15,476 nt of DNA from positions 1-15,476 of the forward strand of contig JAQTNZ010000011.1 in the NCBI GenBank assembly GCA_028713595.1, read 5' to 3'. Source of the stretch: Methylovulum sp. GTDB lineage: Bacteria; Pseudomonadota; Gammaproteobacteria; Methylococcales; Methylomonadaceae. Within the stretch, counting starts at the first letter, position 1; every line of letters begins with the position of its first letter. This document shows positions 1 to 6,192 of this stretch, piece after piece. Under the pieces are notes generated by a model. The model was given only the letters and a program-made list of their open reading frames with translations. It searched no databases and was not told the DNA's origin. The position numbers and the translations under genes are program-made.

Positions 1-90
1 CGAGGCCTCAGGTCGGGTCCGGCTTCTCTTCTTTCCGCTCGGTGATCAGCCGAGGATTCTACCCTTTAACAAGGGTTGAATCGAGATATA

Positions 91-166
91 AGGTCGGGTT
101 AGCGATAGCGTAACCCGACGTGTGCCGCTCGGATTCTGTCGGGTTACGCTATCGCTAACCCGACCT
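91..166. repeat. Palindromic dispersed repeat, family A, copy 1
   Basis: Two 29-bp arms (91-119 and 138-166) are perfect inverted repeats built on the core GTCGGGTTAGCGATAGCG and its complement, with an 18-base spacer. Each arm is itself nearly self-complementary (GTCGGGTTA ... TAACCCGAC). The spacer shares the string GTGTGCCGCTC, in opposite orientation, with the copy at 2023-2100. It lies upstream of the first phage-region gene. Confidence 0.9.
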
Positions 167-197
167 ACAACTACAACTTAACCTTTACGGGGCGTGT

Positions 198-383
198 ATG
201 AACACTTTCAATCCAGACCGTTTTACCGACACCTTAGCCAGCAAGGGCATTGCCGTAGTCAGTAAGCGGCGCAGCCCGCAGGAGCGTGCCTTGGCGCGGG
301 AGCTTATCCGCCAAGCCGACAGCCTGCCGTCTTCACCCTTAAACAAGCCTGTCACCCTGATCCCTAGAGGGCGTTTCTTATGA
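198..383 (+). CDS. Small hypothetical protein coupled to the next phage gene
   Basis: This 61-residue protein is not a family I recognise. It is charged, with a basic helix-like stretch RRSPQERALARELIRQAD at about residues 25-42, no cysteines, no membrane segment and no signal peptide. I accept it as real because its stop overlaps the start of the 347-residue gene in an ATGA junction (380-383), which implies translational coupling in one operon. The ribosome binding site is poor: only a G-rich stretch (ACGGGGCG) ends a few bases before the ATG. It lies just after palindromic repeat copy 1. Function is unknown; membership of an early phage recombination or replication operon is inferred from its neighbour. 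Confidence 0.6.
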   Translation: MNTFNPDRFTDTLASKGIAVVSKRRSPQERALARELIRQADSLPSSPLNKPVTLIPRGRFL

Positions 384-1423
384 GCGAGGCAGTACAACAA
401 CAGCCGCTTGAAGATACCGCCACGGCCTTGGTGTTGCCGCCGCCGGACACCCACAGTTTGGCGACTTTGCTGGCCTTACCGGAGGCCGCGCCCGCTGATT
501 TTCTCGACAACCCGCATTGGTTGCGGGTGCTGGGCGACATCGCCGCCTTAGCTAAACCGTTAGTGCCTGACAACGAAAAAGACTGCGAAAACTGGGCGAA
601 GGCGCTGAAAAAATGCGCGGCGTGGTTTAACAAACAGCGCAATGGCGCCTTTAGGCGCGAGACCGAAGCCCTGAGCGCCAAGGCCAAAACCATGATGGCG
701 CTGGAAAAGCAATTGCTAACGATCGCCGCAGGCTATCGGGCGCAGTTTGAGGCCGCGCAACAGGCACGGGCGCACGCGCTGCACACGCAGTTACAGGCGG
801 CGATGCTGGCGGCGTGGATAGCCAAAGGGGTGCGCCCCGTGTACCGCACCGCCGATGTGGTGGCGCTGGCGAAGCCTTCGGCATTGACCGCTAAGGGGGC
901 GTTGAGCGGGGCGACCAAAGCCGCGCTGGATGCGCTGGCCCATGACGATCTGATGTGGCAAATACGCATGGACAAGCGTTTGCAAGAGGTGCAACTGCGC
1001 TGCCTGCAAGTCGGCTTGGCCCCGTTCGCCGCCGATTACATAGGCCCCGCCTTGCATGATAAGGATGATGCGGTGTTCTCGGCACGGCTGGACGCGCTGG
1101 TGACGTTGGATGCCCAGCGCATGGCGGAAGTGGTGGCGAAAGTGCAGGCGCAGGTGTTGAAAGGGGCGGCGGGGCAGGCTCCGTTGGAAGTGTTGAAGGT
1201 TCCGGCGGTGCAGGCTCCGGTGGAGGTGTTGAAGGCGGCTTCCCCAGAGCCTACTCCCGCGCCCACCACCGCCCGTTTGGTCGGCACGGTGCAGATCAAC
1301 GCCCGCTTCGCCATCACCCTAAAAACCGCCGCCAGCGAAGAAGCCTTAGTGGCGTTTTTTACCAAGCAATTGCCGGAACATCTGGCTAGCAAGCTGGTGG
1401 CGGTGTCGGTGGTGGCGGGTTAG
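380..1423 (+). CDS. Phage accessory protein, DUF1351-like
   Basis: This 347-residue protein has a helical, charged middle part (about 60-135) with a pattern of the type KALKKCAAWFNKQRN ... RRETEALSAKAKTMMALEKQL. At the C-terminus (about 303-347) is a short alpha/beta domain ending in EEALVAFFTKQLPEHLASK. A coiled N-terminal half plus a C-terminal domain of the type 'xxxGTxEQLxALxxFL' is what I know from DUF1351 phage proteins, which are usually encoded with phage recombination genes; the match is by eye only. Residues about 260-290 form a low-complexity linker with two QAPxEVLK units and then a Pro/Thr stretch. It starts in an ATGA overlap with the 61-residue gene. Nothing catalytic is visible. 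A structural or single-strand-annealing helper role is possible but unproven. Confidence 0.55.
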   Translation: MSEAVQQQPLEDTATALVLPPPDTHSLATLLALPEAAPADFLDNPHWLRVLGDIAALAKPLVPDNEKDCENWAKALKKCAAWFNKQRNGAFRRETEALSAKAKTMMALEKQLLTIAAGYRAQFEAAQQARAHALHTQLQAAMLAAWIAKGVRPVYRTADVVALAKPSALTAKGALSGATKAALDALAHDDLMWQIRMDKRLQEVQLRCLQVGLAPFAADYIGPALHDKDDAVFSARLDALVTLDAQRMAEVVAKVQAQVLKGAAGQAPLEVLKVPAVQAPVEVLKAASPEPTPAPTTARLVGTVQINARFAITLKTAASEEALVAFFTKQLPEHLASKLVAVSVVAG

Positions 1424-1492
1424 GGGTTGGTTGTTTGTCGGGGTGTTGCCCTGCAAGGTCTTTGTGCTTGGCGGCATGATGTTAAAGCAGGT

Positions 1493-1580
1493 GTAGGTTG
1501 GGGTGAGGTACGAACCCCAACGCAACAGGATAGGGTGGTCGTGTCTGTTGACTGTTGGGGTTCGCAAGCTCACCCCAACA
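1493..1580. repeat. Hairpin dispersed repeat, family B, copy 1
   Basis: The arm begins GTAGGTTGGGGTGAGG, runs through TACGAACCCCAAC, and is closed by GTTGGGGTTCGCAAGC and a CACCCCAAC end. It is one of five copies in the window (1493, 3751, 4225, 13471, 14684). It starts 69 bases past the stop of the 347-residue gene. The small reading frame across it (1427-1618) is not believable as a gene. Confidence 0.9.
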
Positions 1581-1693
1581 GGCTGCGGGTCTGGGCAGGG
1601 GTTAAGCAATGGATTTGATAGGTAATAGAGTATCACACAGGGTGAATGCTGGGGGATGGGTTTCCTTTTTTACCATCGTTCCCACGCTCCGGC

Positions 1694-1923
1694 ATCACTG
1701 CCATTAAGTTAAGGAATACTATTTTTATTCAATAACATAGAAAACACTATTGAGTTAAGGTCGTAGTAAGTTAATCCGTTCGTGGTGAGCTTGTCGAACC
1801 ATGACCGGATTAACCGTCCACCCTTCGACCAGCTCCACCACAAGGGTGGTCTGGGGACAGGCGAACGGCTAATCCTATCTTGTTGAAATTACAGGCACAA
1901 ATCCTTAACTTAATGGCAGTGAT
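1694..1923. mobile_element. MITE A, non-autonomous element with 22-bp perfect terminal inverted repeats
   Basis: Terminal inverted repeats at 1694-1715 and 1902-1923 are perfect over 22 bp (core CACTGCCATTAAGTTAAG). The 230-bp element has no reading frame for a transposase. Its middle (1771-1873) holds another dispersed motif with the string GGTGAGCTTGTCGAACC and complementary ends around CCGTTCG / CGAACGG. A detached right end of the same element occurs at 4524-4569. Which transposase would mobilise it is not visible here. Confidence 0.8.
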
Positions 1924-1966
1924 TTATGCCCTTTACGCCCCGTGGGTGCGTGGGTACGCTGGAGCG

Positions 1967-2163
1967 TCACTGCCATTAAGTTAAGCATTTTTATATTTAT
2001 TATCAACTAGATAAAATTATCGTAGGTCGGGTTAGCGTTAGCGTAACCCGACATTATTTGAGCGGCACACGTCGGGTTACGCTATCGCTAACCCGACCTA
2101 CATCGTATTTTTTAATACAATATATTGATTATTAATATAAATATCTTAACTTAATGGCAATGA
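1967..2163. mobile_element. MITE B carrying family A palindrome copy 2
   Basis: Terminal repeats 1967-1985 and 2145-2163 are inverted with one mismatch and share the TCACTGCCATTAAG core with MITE A. The centre (2023-2100) is a family A palindrome with 30-bp arms. The AT-rich flanks between centre and ends also resemble each other in reverse complement, so the whole 197 bp is a long imperfect palindrome. A left-truncated relative occupies 6041-6185. It lies 91 bp upstream of the replication-type gene. Confidence 0.75.
2023..2100. repeat. Palindromic dispersed repeat, family A, copy 2
   Basis: The arms 2023-2052 and 2071-2100 are inverted repeats of the TAGGTCGGGTTAGCG type with one base difference (GCGTTAGCG against GCGATAGCG). 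The spacer carries GAGCGGCACAC, the reverse complement of part of the spacer of copy 1, so these two copies share loop ancestry in opposite orientations. Confidence 0.9.
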
Positions 2164-2253
2164 CGCTGGAGCGTGGGAACGATGGTTATCACATAGACCC
2201 ACGAAACCACCCAGAATTTCACGGAATTTACCAAACACACAAGGCATAAACAG

Positions 2254-3081
2254 ATGGCTTCCGGGCGTATCCTGAAAACCCAAATCAGTTTTAGCGAGCA
2301 GGTTAATGACCTGTCCGCCCATGCCGCGTTGTTGTTCACTTGGATGATACCCCATGCCGATGATTTTGGCCGGATGCACGGTAACGCCCGCAAAATCAAG
2401 GCGCAGGTGGTGCCGATGCGTGACGATTACAGCACGGCGCTGGTGGACACCTGTCTGAACGAGCTGGCTAAGGCGGGGTTGATCCGGCGTTATCCGGTCG
2501 CGGGTGAGTATTTTATTTGTTTTCCCACTTGGGAGCTGCACCAGTCCGGGCTGCATAAACGTACCCGCTCGAAACTGCCCGCCCCTGAGGTGGGTGAGGG
2601 CGCGGAGGTTCCGGGAAATTCTGGGGCTTTCCGCCCTGAACAGGAAACAGAACAGGAACAGAAACCAGAACAGAAACCAGAACCAGAAACGGAATTAAAA
2701 CCGGAATCGGAACGGGAACTAAAACCAGCGCCCGCGCCCAAAGCCGTCAACGCTGGCAAACACCTAAACGGCCTGTTAACAAGCTATGGCATCACCGGCG
2801 ATTTGGCGGCTGATTTTAGCCAGTATCGCCAAGCCAAACACGCGCCGATTACCAAAACCGTGCTGGAAGGGCTGGCGCGGGAGGCGGCTAAGGCGGGTAT
2901 CCCCATCGCCCAAGCGGTGCGGACGATGATGGAGCGCAATTGGCAGGGCTTTAAGGCCGAATGGGTCAAACCCGCTGGCGATTTGCCCGCCATCCGCGCC
3001 GCGCCCGCCTATCTGCCCAAAGACCAGCGCGGCGGCGTTAACCGCGCCGCTATCGATTCCACCGCCACGAGGTTGCCATGA
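2254..3081 (+). CDS. Phage replication initiator-like protein (winged-helix N-terminus)
   Basis: This 275-residue protein opens with a domain (about 1-105) typical of phage replisome-organiser or O-type proteins: 'ISFSEQVNDLSAHAALLFTWMIPHADDFGR' split as a helix, the ADDFGRMHGNARKIKAQVVP segment (35-54), then a second helix and CLNELAKAGLIRRY (67-80). Such domains bind the phage origin and recruit replication proteins. Residues about 128-165 are a Glu/Gln/Lys/Pro linker encoded by a repetitive purine-rich tract. The C-terminal part (168-240) is helical and ends in MERNWQGFKAEWV, a pattern common at the end of these proteins. The stop overlaps the next start (ATGA, 3078-3081), so the two genes are coupled. 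The start is preceded by a weak AAGG site. The assignment is by pattern, not by search. Confidence 0.75.
   Translation: MASGRILKTQISFSEQVNDLSAHAALLFTWMIPHADDFGRMHGNARKIKAQVVPMRDDYSTALVDTCLNELAKAGLIRRYPVAGEYFICFPTWELHQSGLHKRTRSKLPAPEVGEGAEVPGNSGAFRPEQETEQEQKPEQKPEPETELKPESERELKPAPAPKAVNAGKHLNGLLTSYGITGDLAADFSQYRQAKHAPITKTVLEGLAREAAKAGIPIAQAVRTMMERNWQGFKAEWVKPAGDLPAIRAAPAYLPKDQRGGVNRAAIDSTATRLP
2638..2730 (+). repeat. Imperfect short tandem repeat inside the replication-type gene
   Basis: A purine-rich tract made of variants of GAACAG, GAAACCA and GAACCAGAAAC runs in frame and encodes the E/Q/K/P linker at about residues 129-160. Length change by slippage in multiples of three would alter the linker without breaking the protein. 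Confidence 0.7.
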
Positions 3082-3737
3082 TCCACGAGGATTTTCCCGC
3101 CTTCCACGCAGCTTGGCTATTGGCCCACGCCAAGAGCAGTTCTAACCAAATCCCCGCCGATGCGGTGGTGATGTCGGTGTTTGACGACTTGGCGGCCTAC
3201 CCGCTGGCGGCGATTGAAGCGGCCTTACGCTACCATGCGCGTAACTCGCGCTTTGCGCCGACCGTCCATGACGTGGTCGCGGTGCTGGAGATCGGCCAGC
3301 GCCGCCCCAGTGCCGACGAGGCCTGGGCGCAAGCCCCGCGCAGCGAAGCCGACACGGTGTGCTGGACGGAAGAAGCCGCCAGCGCCTACGCGCTCATCTC
3401 GCATTGGGTCGAGGCTGGACGCTGGTACGAGGCGGGGCGCGGCTTTAAGGCCGCTTATGAGCGCCTGTGCCAACAAGCGGTATTGCACGGTAAGCCGTTG
3501 AAATGGCAAGTGGCTATCGGCTACGACAAAACCGCCGTGGCCCCGGTGCTGGCGCAAGCCGTGGCTTTGGGCAGGATTAGCCAAAACTACGCCGACACCC
3601 TGTTGCCCAGCCCCACCGATGGCGGGGTGTTGGTGGGGTTGTTGACGGGTACGGTTGCGGGCTTGCCCAGTGATAATCAGGTGTTGAAGGCCAAATGGGG
3701 GCGGTTGAAACAGGCGTTGTTGGGGCGGACGGCGTGA
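3078..3737 (+). CDS. Phage replication-module protein, P-like position
   Basis: This 219-residue protein directly follows the initiator-like gene with a 4-bp ATGA overlap, the place usually held by a helicase loader (P or DnaC-like) or other replication partner. The N-terminal part (about 1-75) is helical and includes AIEAALRYHARNSRFAPTVHDVVAVLE, which resembles the N-terminal domain of phage and plasmid helper proteins that sample target sites every few turns. The middle has RRPSADEAWAQAPRSE, then a helical segment with FKAAYERLCQQA and GKPLKWQVAIGYD. No Walker A motif is visible, so it is not a DnaC-type ATPase. I have seen this layout in uncharacterised prophage proteins next to initiators. 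The role is inferred from position. Confidence 0.6.
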   Translation: MIHEDFPAFHAAWLLAHAKSSSNQIPADAVVMSVFDDLAAYPLAAIEAALRYHARNSRFAPTVHDVVAVLEIGQRRPSADEAWAQAPRSEADTVCWTEEAASAYALISHWVEAGRWYEAGRGFKAAYERLCQQAVLHGKPLKWQVAIGYDKTAVAPVLAQAVALGRISQNYADTLLPSPTDGGVLVGLLTGTVAGLPSDNQVLKAKWGRLKQALLGRTA

Positions 3738-3750
3738 ACAGCGTAGGGCC

Positions 3751-3834
3751 GTAGGTTGGGGTGAGGTACGAACCCCAACGCAACAGGGTCGTGTGTGTTG
3801 ACCTGTTGGGGTTCGCAAGCTCACCCCAACCTAC
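3751..3834. repeat. Hairpin dispersed repeat, family B, copy 2, between convergent genes
   Basis: The arms GTAGGTTGGGGTGAGG and CACCCCAACCTAC close an approximately 84-bp hairpin. It fills the gap between the plus-strand gene ending at 3737 and the minus-strand gene whose stop codon (complement of 3831-3833) is the CTA at the repeat edge. It may act as a two-way transcription stop, although there is no long T run. Confidence 0.9.
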
Positions 3835-4058
3835 TGGTTACTATAAGAAAAGAAGATGTATAAGGCAACCGCAATCGGCAAGACTATATAAACGCCAGAA
3901 AACAAGCAGGCTAAGAAAATTAAAATTATAAGGCAACCGAAAGCCCCCTCAGAGCTACCTTCATCGTTACCAGCAGGGTCAGGGTATCCACAATGAGGAC
4001 ATATATGTGCTCTATTCGATATTCTTTTATTACATTCTTTACAATTTACCAAGGCCAT
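3831..4058 (-). CDS. Zinc-ribbon membrane microprotein
   Basis: This 75-residue protein starts with a zinc ribbon: CKEC at residues 6-9 and CPHCG at 20-24, so four cysteines are spaced for one zinc ion. A short acidic/Ser linker and then a hydrophobic C-terminal half (about 40-70) give one long or two short membrane helices. The start is well supported by AGAGGAC about 5 bases before the ATG. AT-rich TATAAT-like boxes lie upstream at about 4076-4087 (minus sense). It is the only minus-strand gene in the phage block and is AT-richer than its neighbours. Its TAG stop is supplied by the edge of the family B repeat, so the last residues (YSNQ) may differ from relatives. Such proteins are common in prophages and near defence genes; the function here is unknown. 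Confidence 0.75.
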   Translation of the reverse strand: MALVNCKECNKRISNRAHICPHCGYPDPAGNDEGSSEGAFGCLIILIFLACLFSGVYIVLPIAVALYIFFSYSNQ

Positions 4059-4224
4059 AACGTCCTCTTTAAAAAATTATAATTATATTTATTTCTAAGG
4101 AATTTTTAACAAAAACTAGGCTTAGGTAGGATAAGAAACCCCACATATTATTTCAAGGCATAATCAACAAAATACGCACAATGGCGAAAAAAAGAACGTC
4201 TCCACTTTTTAGCAATATAGAGCC

Positions 4225-4308
4225 GTAGGTTGGGGTGAGGTACGAACCCCAACGCAACAGGGTCGTGTGTGTTGAAACGTTGGGGTTCGCACACTCACCC
4301 CAACCTAC
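4225..4308. repeat. Hairpin dispersed repeat, family B, copy 3
   Basis: It has the same arms as the other copies (GTAGGTTGGGGTGAGG and CACCCCAACCTAC), extended to GCC/GGC at 4223-4310. It sits between near-copies of an ACGTCTC...TTTAGCAAYATAG string (4196-4222 and 4329-4350), so the insertion may have been accompanied by a duplication of local sequence. It lies in the leader of the repressor gene. Confidence 0.85.
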
Positions 4309-4335
4309 GGCAGACGTTGTCATGCAACGTCTCTA

Positions 4336-4403
4336 TTTAGCAACATAGGAAACAATCAATGGGCTTGGCTGAAAAACAATCTAAACACGATTTTTCCCAG
4401 TTG
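4336..4403 (+). pseudogene. Truncated duplicate of the repressor gene's leader and first 15 codons
   Basis: Bases 4359-4403 are identical over 45 nt to 4696-4740, the first 15 codons of the repressor gene (MGLAEKQSKHDFSQL). The leader before it (TTTAGCAACATAGGA) also matches that at 4665-4679. After codon 15 the frame runs into family C repeat and ends at 4682 with no recognisable protein. It is therefore a broken copy, not a gene of its own. Any transcript entering from upstream would begin translation here. Confidence 0.85.
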
Positions 4404-4406
4404 CCT

Positions 4407-4510
4407 ATCGTTCCCACGCTCCGGCGTGGGAATGCCTGTCGCAACGCTCCAGCGTTGCGGGACGCTGGAGCGTCCCTGGCTGCATTCCCACGCCGGAGCG
4501 TGGGAACGAT
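4407..4510. repeat. Family C hairpin repeat, intact copy
   Basis: Perfect 29-bp inverted arms at 4407-4435 and 4482-4510 (core CGTTCCCACGCTCCGG) enclose a smaller hairpin based on CGCTCCAGCG / CGCTGGAGCG. It lies inside the segment separating the two copies of the repressor's 5' end. Confidence 0.9.
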
Positions 4511-4523
4511 GGCGTATACTTTT

Positions 4524-4569
4524 TATCTTGTTGAAATACAGGCACAAATCCTTAACTTAATGGCAGTGA
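4524..4569. repeat. Detached right end of MITE A
   Basis: These 46 bases match the MITE A right end at 1876-1922 with a single missing base, including the terminal CTTAACTTAATGGCAGTGA. No matching left end lies nearby, so this is a solo end left by rearrangement or partial transfer. Confidence 0.8.
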
Positions 4570-4654
4570 CGCTCCGGCGTTGCGGGACGCTGGAGCGTCA
4601 CTGGCTGCATTCCCACACTGCCCATGAGGGTACGCCGGCGCGTGGGAACGATAG
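4570..4654. repeat. Family C repeat, degenerate second copy
   Basis: It contains CGCTCCGGCGTTGCGGGACG, then CTGGCTGCATTCCCAC and a CGTGGGAACGAT end, all as in the intact copy at 4407-4510, but the left arm is missing and the right arm carries a short insertion. The MITE A end separates it from the intact copy. Confidence 0.75.
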
Positions 4655-4664
4655 GGTTTTTATT

Positions 4665-4740
4665 TTTAGCAACATAGGATAGGAAACACACACCAATGGG
4701 CTTGGCTGAAAAACAATCTAAACACGATTTTTCCCAGTTG
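4665..4740 (+). repeat. Intact copy of the duplicated leader and start of the repressor gene
   Basis: This segment pairs with 4336-4403. The 45 coding bases are identical. The leader differs by about ten extra bases containing a second ATAGGA and by AACACACACC in place of AACAATC. The near identity suggests a recent event. Confidence 0.85.
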
Positions 4741-5319
4741 ATCGGCAAACGTTTGCGCGAGGCGCGGTTGATGAACCGCTTAAGCCTAGACCAGGCAGCG
4801 CAGCGGCTGGGGTATCAAAACGACTCGCAGTTGTCCAAGCTGGAGAACGGGTATGGTGGGCGTATCCCAACGCTTGCCAAGTTGATGGAGGCGGCGCGGT
4901 TGTATGGCGTGTCCTGTGACTGGCTGTTGGGCTTGACCGATGATTGGGATATTGACGAGCATCACGACCGCACCGCGCATATTGTCGGTTATATGTTTGA
5001 GAGTCTGTCTATCGCCCGTAAGGCGGAGATTGGGCTGATGTGTAAAATCAGCCGCAGAGTGGCGGATATGGAAAAGGCGGTGCTGGGTATCGCCGATAAG
5101 CTGCAAGAAACCCATGACGCGCTGGGGGTGTTTGTCCGCCTTAACCCTGAGTTTGAGACCGACATGCGCGGCGGCGCTAAGTTGGCCCGTTGTGTCGATG
5201 AGGGGCAGTGGTTGGCGGTGCAGACGCGGCGGATGCTGAAAGACTTTTTGCTGACCGATTCCGCCGCCCTCAATGGGCCGCAGCATGATTGGGTGGAGCG
5301 TTATGGCACGACTAACTGA
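4696..5319 (+). CDS. XRE-family transcriptional repressor (Cro/CI-like)
   Basis: This 207-residue protein has an N-terminal helix-turn-helix at about residues 16-80: IGKRLREARLMNRLSLDQAAQRLG, SQLSKLENG, then the typical closing VSCDWLLGLTDD. The C-terminal half (about 90-207) is helical and is not an S24 peptidase; no LexA-type Ser/Lys pair is visible, so RecA-driven self-cleavage is not expected. It most likely controls phage genes near it. The leader TAGGAAACACACACC offers an AGGA ribosome site about 12 bases before the ATG. The first 45 bases are duplicated at 4359-4403. The stop overlaps the next gene by 17 bp, placing it in one operon with the terminase genes, which is unusual for a lysogeny repressor. 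Confidence 0.8.
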   Translation: MGLAEKQSKHDFSQLIGKRLREARLMNRLSLDQAAQRLGYQNDSQLSKLENGYGGRIPTLAKLMEAARLYGVSCDWLLGLTDDWDIDEHHDRTAHIVGYMFESLSIARKAEIGLMCKISRRVADMEKAVLGIADKLQETHDALGVFVRLNPEFETDMRGGAKLARCVDEGQWLAVQTRRMLKDFLLTDSAALNGPQHDWVERYGTTN

Positions 5320-6043
5320 AGCCGATTGGCAGCGCGTCCGCCAGCTCTGGGAAGGGGATGGCCGCACGGGTTATCAATGGCTGGTGCGCAGTTTGGCCGC
5401 CGAGGGGCTGCATCTGCCCCCGACCACGCTGGCGAAACGGGTCAAAATCCACGGCTGGACTAAGACCGTGCCGGTGCGCGGCCCGGCGTTGCGCAAAGAT
5501 AAGGATAAGGCTTTACCCACCGCGCTCCGGCACGACAAAACTGGCCGGCCAACCTTGTATGAGCCGGGGTTTGCCGAGTTGACCTTTAAGCTGTGCCTGT
5601 TGGGGGCGACCATGGCGCAAATCGCCGACATTTTTAAGATTAATTCGCAAACGCTGTACAGTTGGCAGCAAAAATACCCCGATTTTGCTGCCGCGCTAAC
5701 AGGTGGGCGGCTGTGCGCCGATGCCGAAATCGCCGCCGCCCTGTATCACCGCGCTAAGGGCTATAGCCATAAGGACACTAAGGTCGCCCTGAGCGAGGGC
5801 GAGTTTATCAGTATCGAAGTGGATAAGCATTATCCGCCGGACACGATGGCTGCGAAAATCTGGTTGCACAATCGCCAGCCGGATTTATGGAAGGAAAAGC
5901 ACACGGTCGAGCATAACCATCAGCTGGACGCTGAATTGCTGGCGGCGATTAAGACCGATTTTGTCGCCAGGATGGAAAAGGCACGGCTGCGGCAATTGGC
6001 GGTGTTGGATGAGCGTAGGTTGTTGGGGCTGGGGGAGTTGTAG
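5303..6043 (+). CDS. Phage terminase small subunit
   Basis: This 246-residue protein would recognise phage DNA ends for packaging and hand them to the large subunit. Residues 82-130 contain a helix-turn-helix (LCLLGATMAQIADIFKINSQTLYSWQQKYPDF). The 150-197 segment AKGYSH ... DKHYPPDTMAAKIWL ... RQPDLWKEK is the conserved block I associate with terminase small subunits. An N-terminal TTLAKRVKIHGW (41-52) may be a second DNA-binding unit. I chose ATG 5303, not the longer frame from 5273, because GGAG stands 6 bases before it. It overlaps the repressor gene by 17 bp. Its TAG stop (6041-6043) is the first three bases of palindromic repeat copy 3, so the last residues may be truncated. Confidence 0.85.
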   Translation: MARLTEADWQRVRQLWEGDGRTGYQWLVRSLAAEGLHLPPTTLAKRVKIHGWTKTVPVRGPALRKDKDKALPTALRHDKTGRPTLYEPGFAELTFKLCLLGATMAQIADIFKINSQTLYSWQQKYPDFAAALTGGRLCADAEIAAALYHRAKGYSHKDTKVALSEGEFISIEVDKHYPPDTMAAKIWLHNRQPDLWKEKHTVEHNHQLDAELLAAIKTDFVARMEKARLRQLAVLDERRLLGLGEL

Positions 6044-6118
6044 GTCGGGTTAGCGATAGCGTAACCCGACAAAATCCGAGCTATATATGTCGGGTTACGC
6101 TATCGCTAACCCGACCTA
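6041..6118. repeat. Palindromic dispersed repeat, family A, copy 3, with MITE B-type right flank
   Basis: The arms TAGGTCGGGTTAGCG ... (6041-6070) and the complement (6089-6118) enclose a short spacer unlike those of copies 1 and 2. The bases after it (6119-6185) match the right flank of MITE B, including AATATATTGATTATTAATA, and end in a decayed terminal repeat. The left half of MITE B is missing, so this is a truncated element between the two terminase genes. Confidence 0.85.
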
Positions 6119-6192
6119 CGCCGTATTTTATACATGCAATATATTGATTATTAATAAAAATGTCATTAATTTAATCGCAGTGAGAGCAAGAA

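Larger units (their letters stand above)
1673..2185. repeat. Composite of nested repeats (family C interrupted by two MITEs)
   Basis: The ends 1673-1693 and 2165-2185 are inverted copies of each other with one mismatch (core CGTTCCCACGCTCC). They match the arms of the intact family C hairpin at 4407-4510. Between them lie MITE A (1694-1923), a leftover piece of the family C type (1924-1966) and MITE B (1967-2163). The simplest reading is a family C repeat broken by two later insertions. Together with the family B copy and short AT-rich spacers, this accounts for most of the gene-free stretch from 1424 to 2253. Confidence 0.75.

Noticed and set aside
61..76. ACCCTTTAACAAGGGT as a terminator
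   Set aside because: The stem is only five pairs and no T run follows.
1427..1618. Reading frame of 63 codons after the DUF1351-like gene
   Set aside because: Most of it is family B repeat; the same frame is not preserved in the other copies.
3225..3824. Minus-strand frame of 199 codons opposite the second replication gene
   Set aside because: It begins inside the family B repeat and is the complement of a gene supported by an ATGA overlap.
1493..4310. Recurrent palindromes considered as a CRISPR array
   Set aside because: The units are 75-100 bp hairpins, far apart, in different families, with no regular spacers and no cas genes.
4359..4682. Reading frame of 107 codons starting like the repressor
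   Set aside because: Only the first 15 codons are gene-like; the rest is translated repeat sequence. Treated as a truncated duplicate.
4786..5367. Minus-strand frame of 193 codons opposite the repressor
   Set aside because: It is the shadow of a clear helix-turn-helix gene, rich in His/Gln/Arg as expected from the complement.
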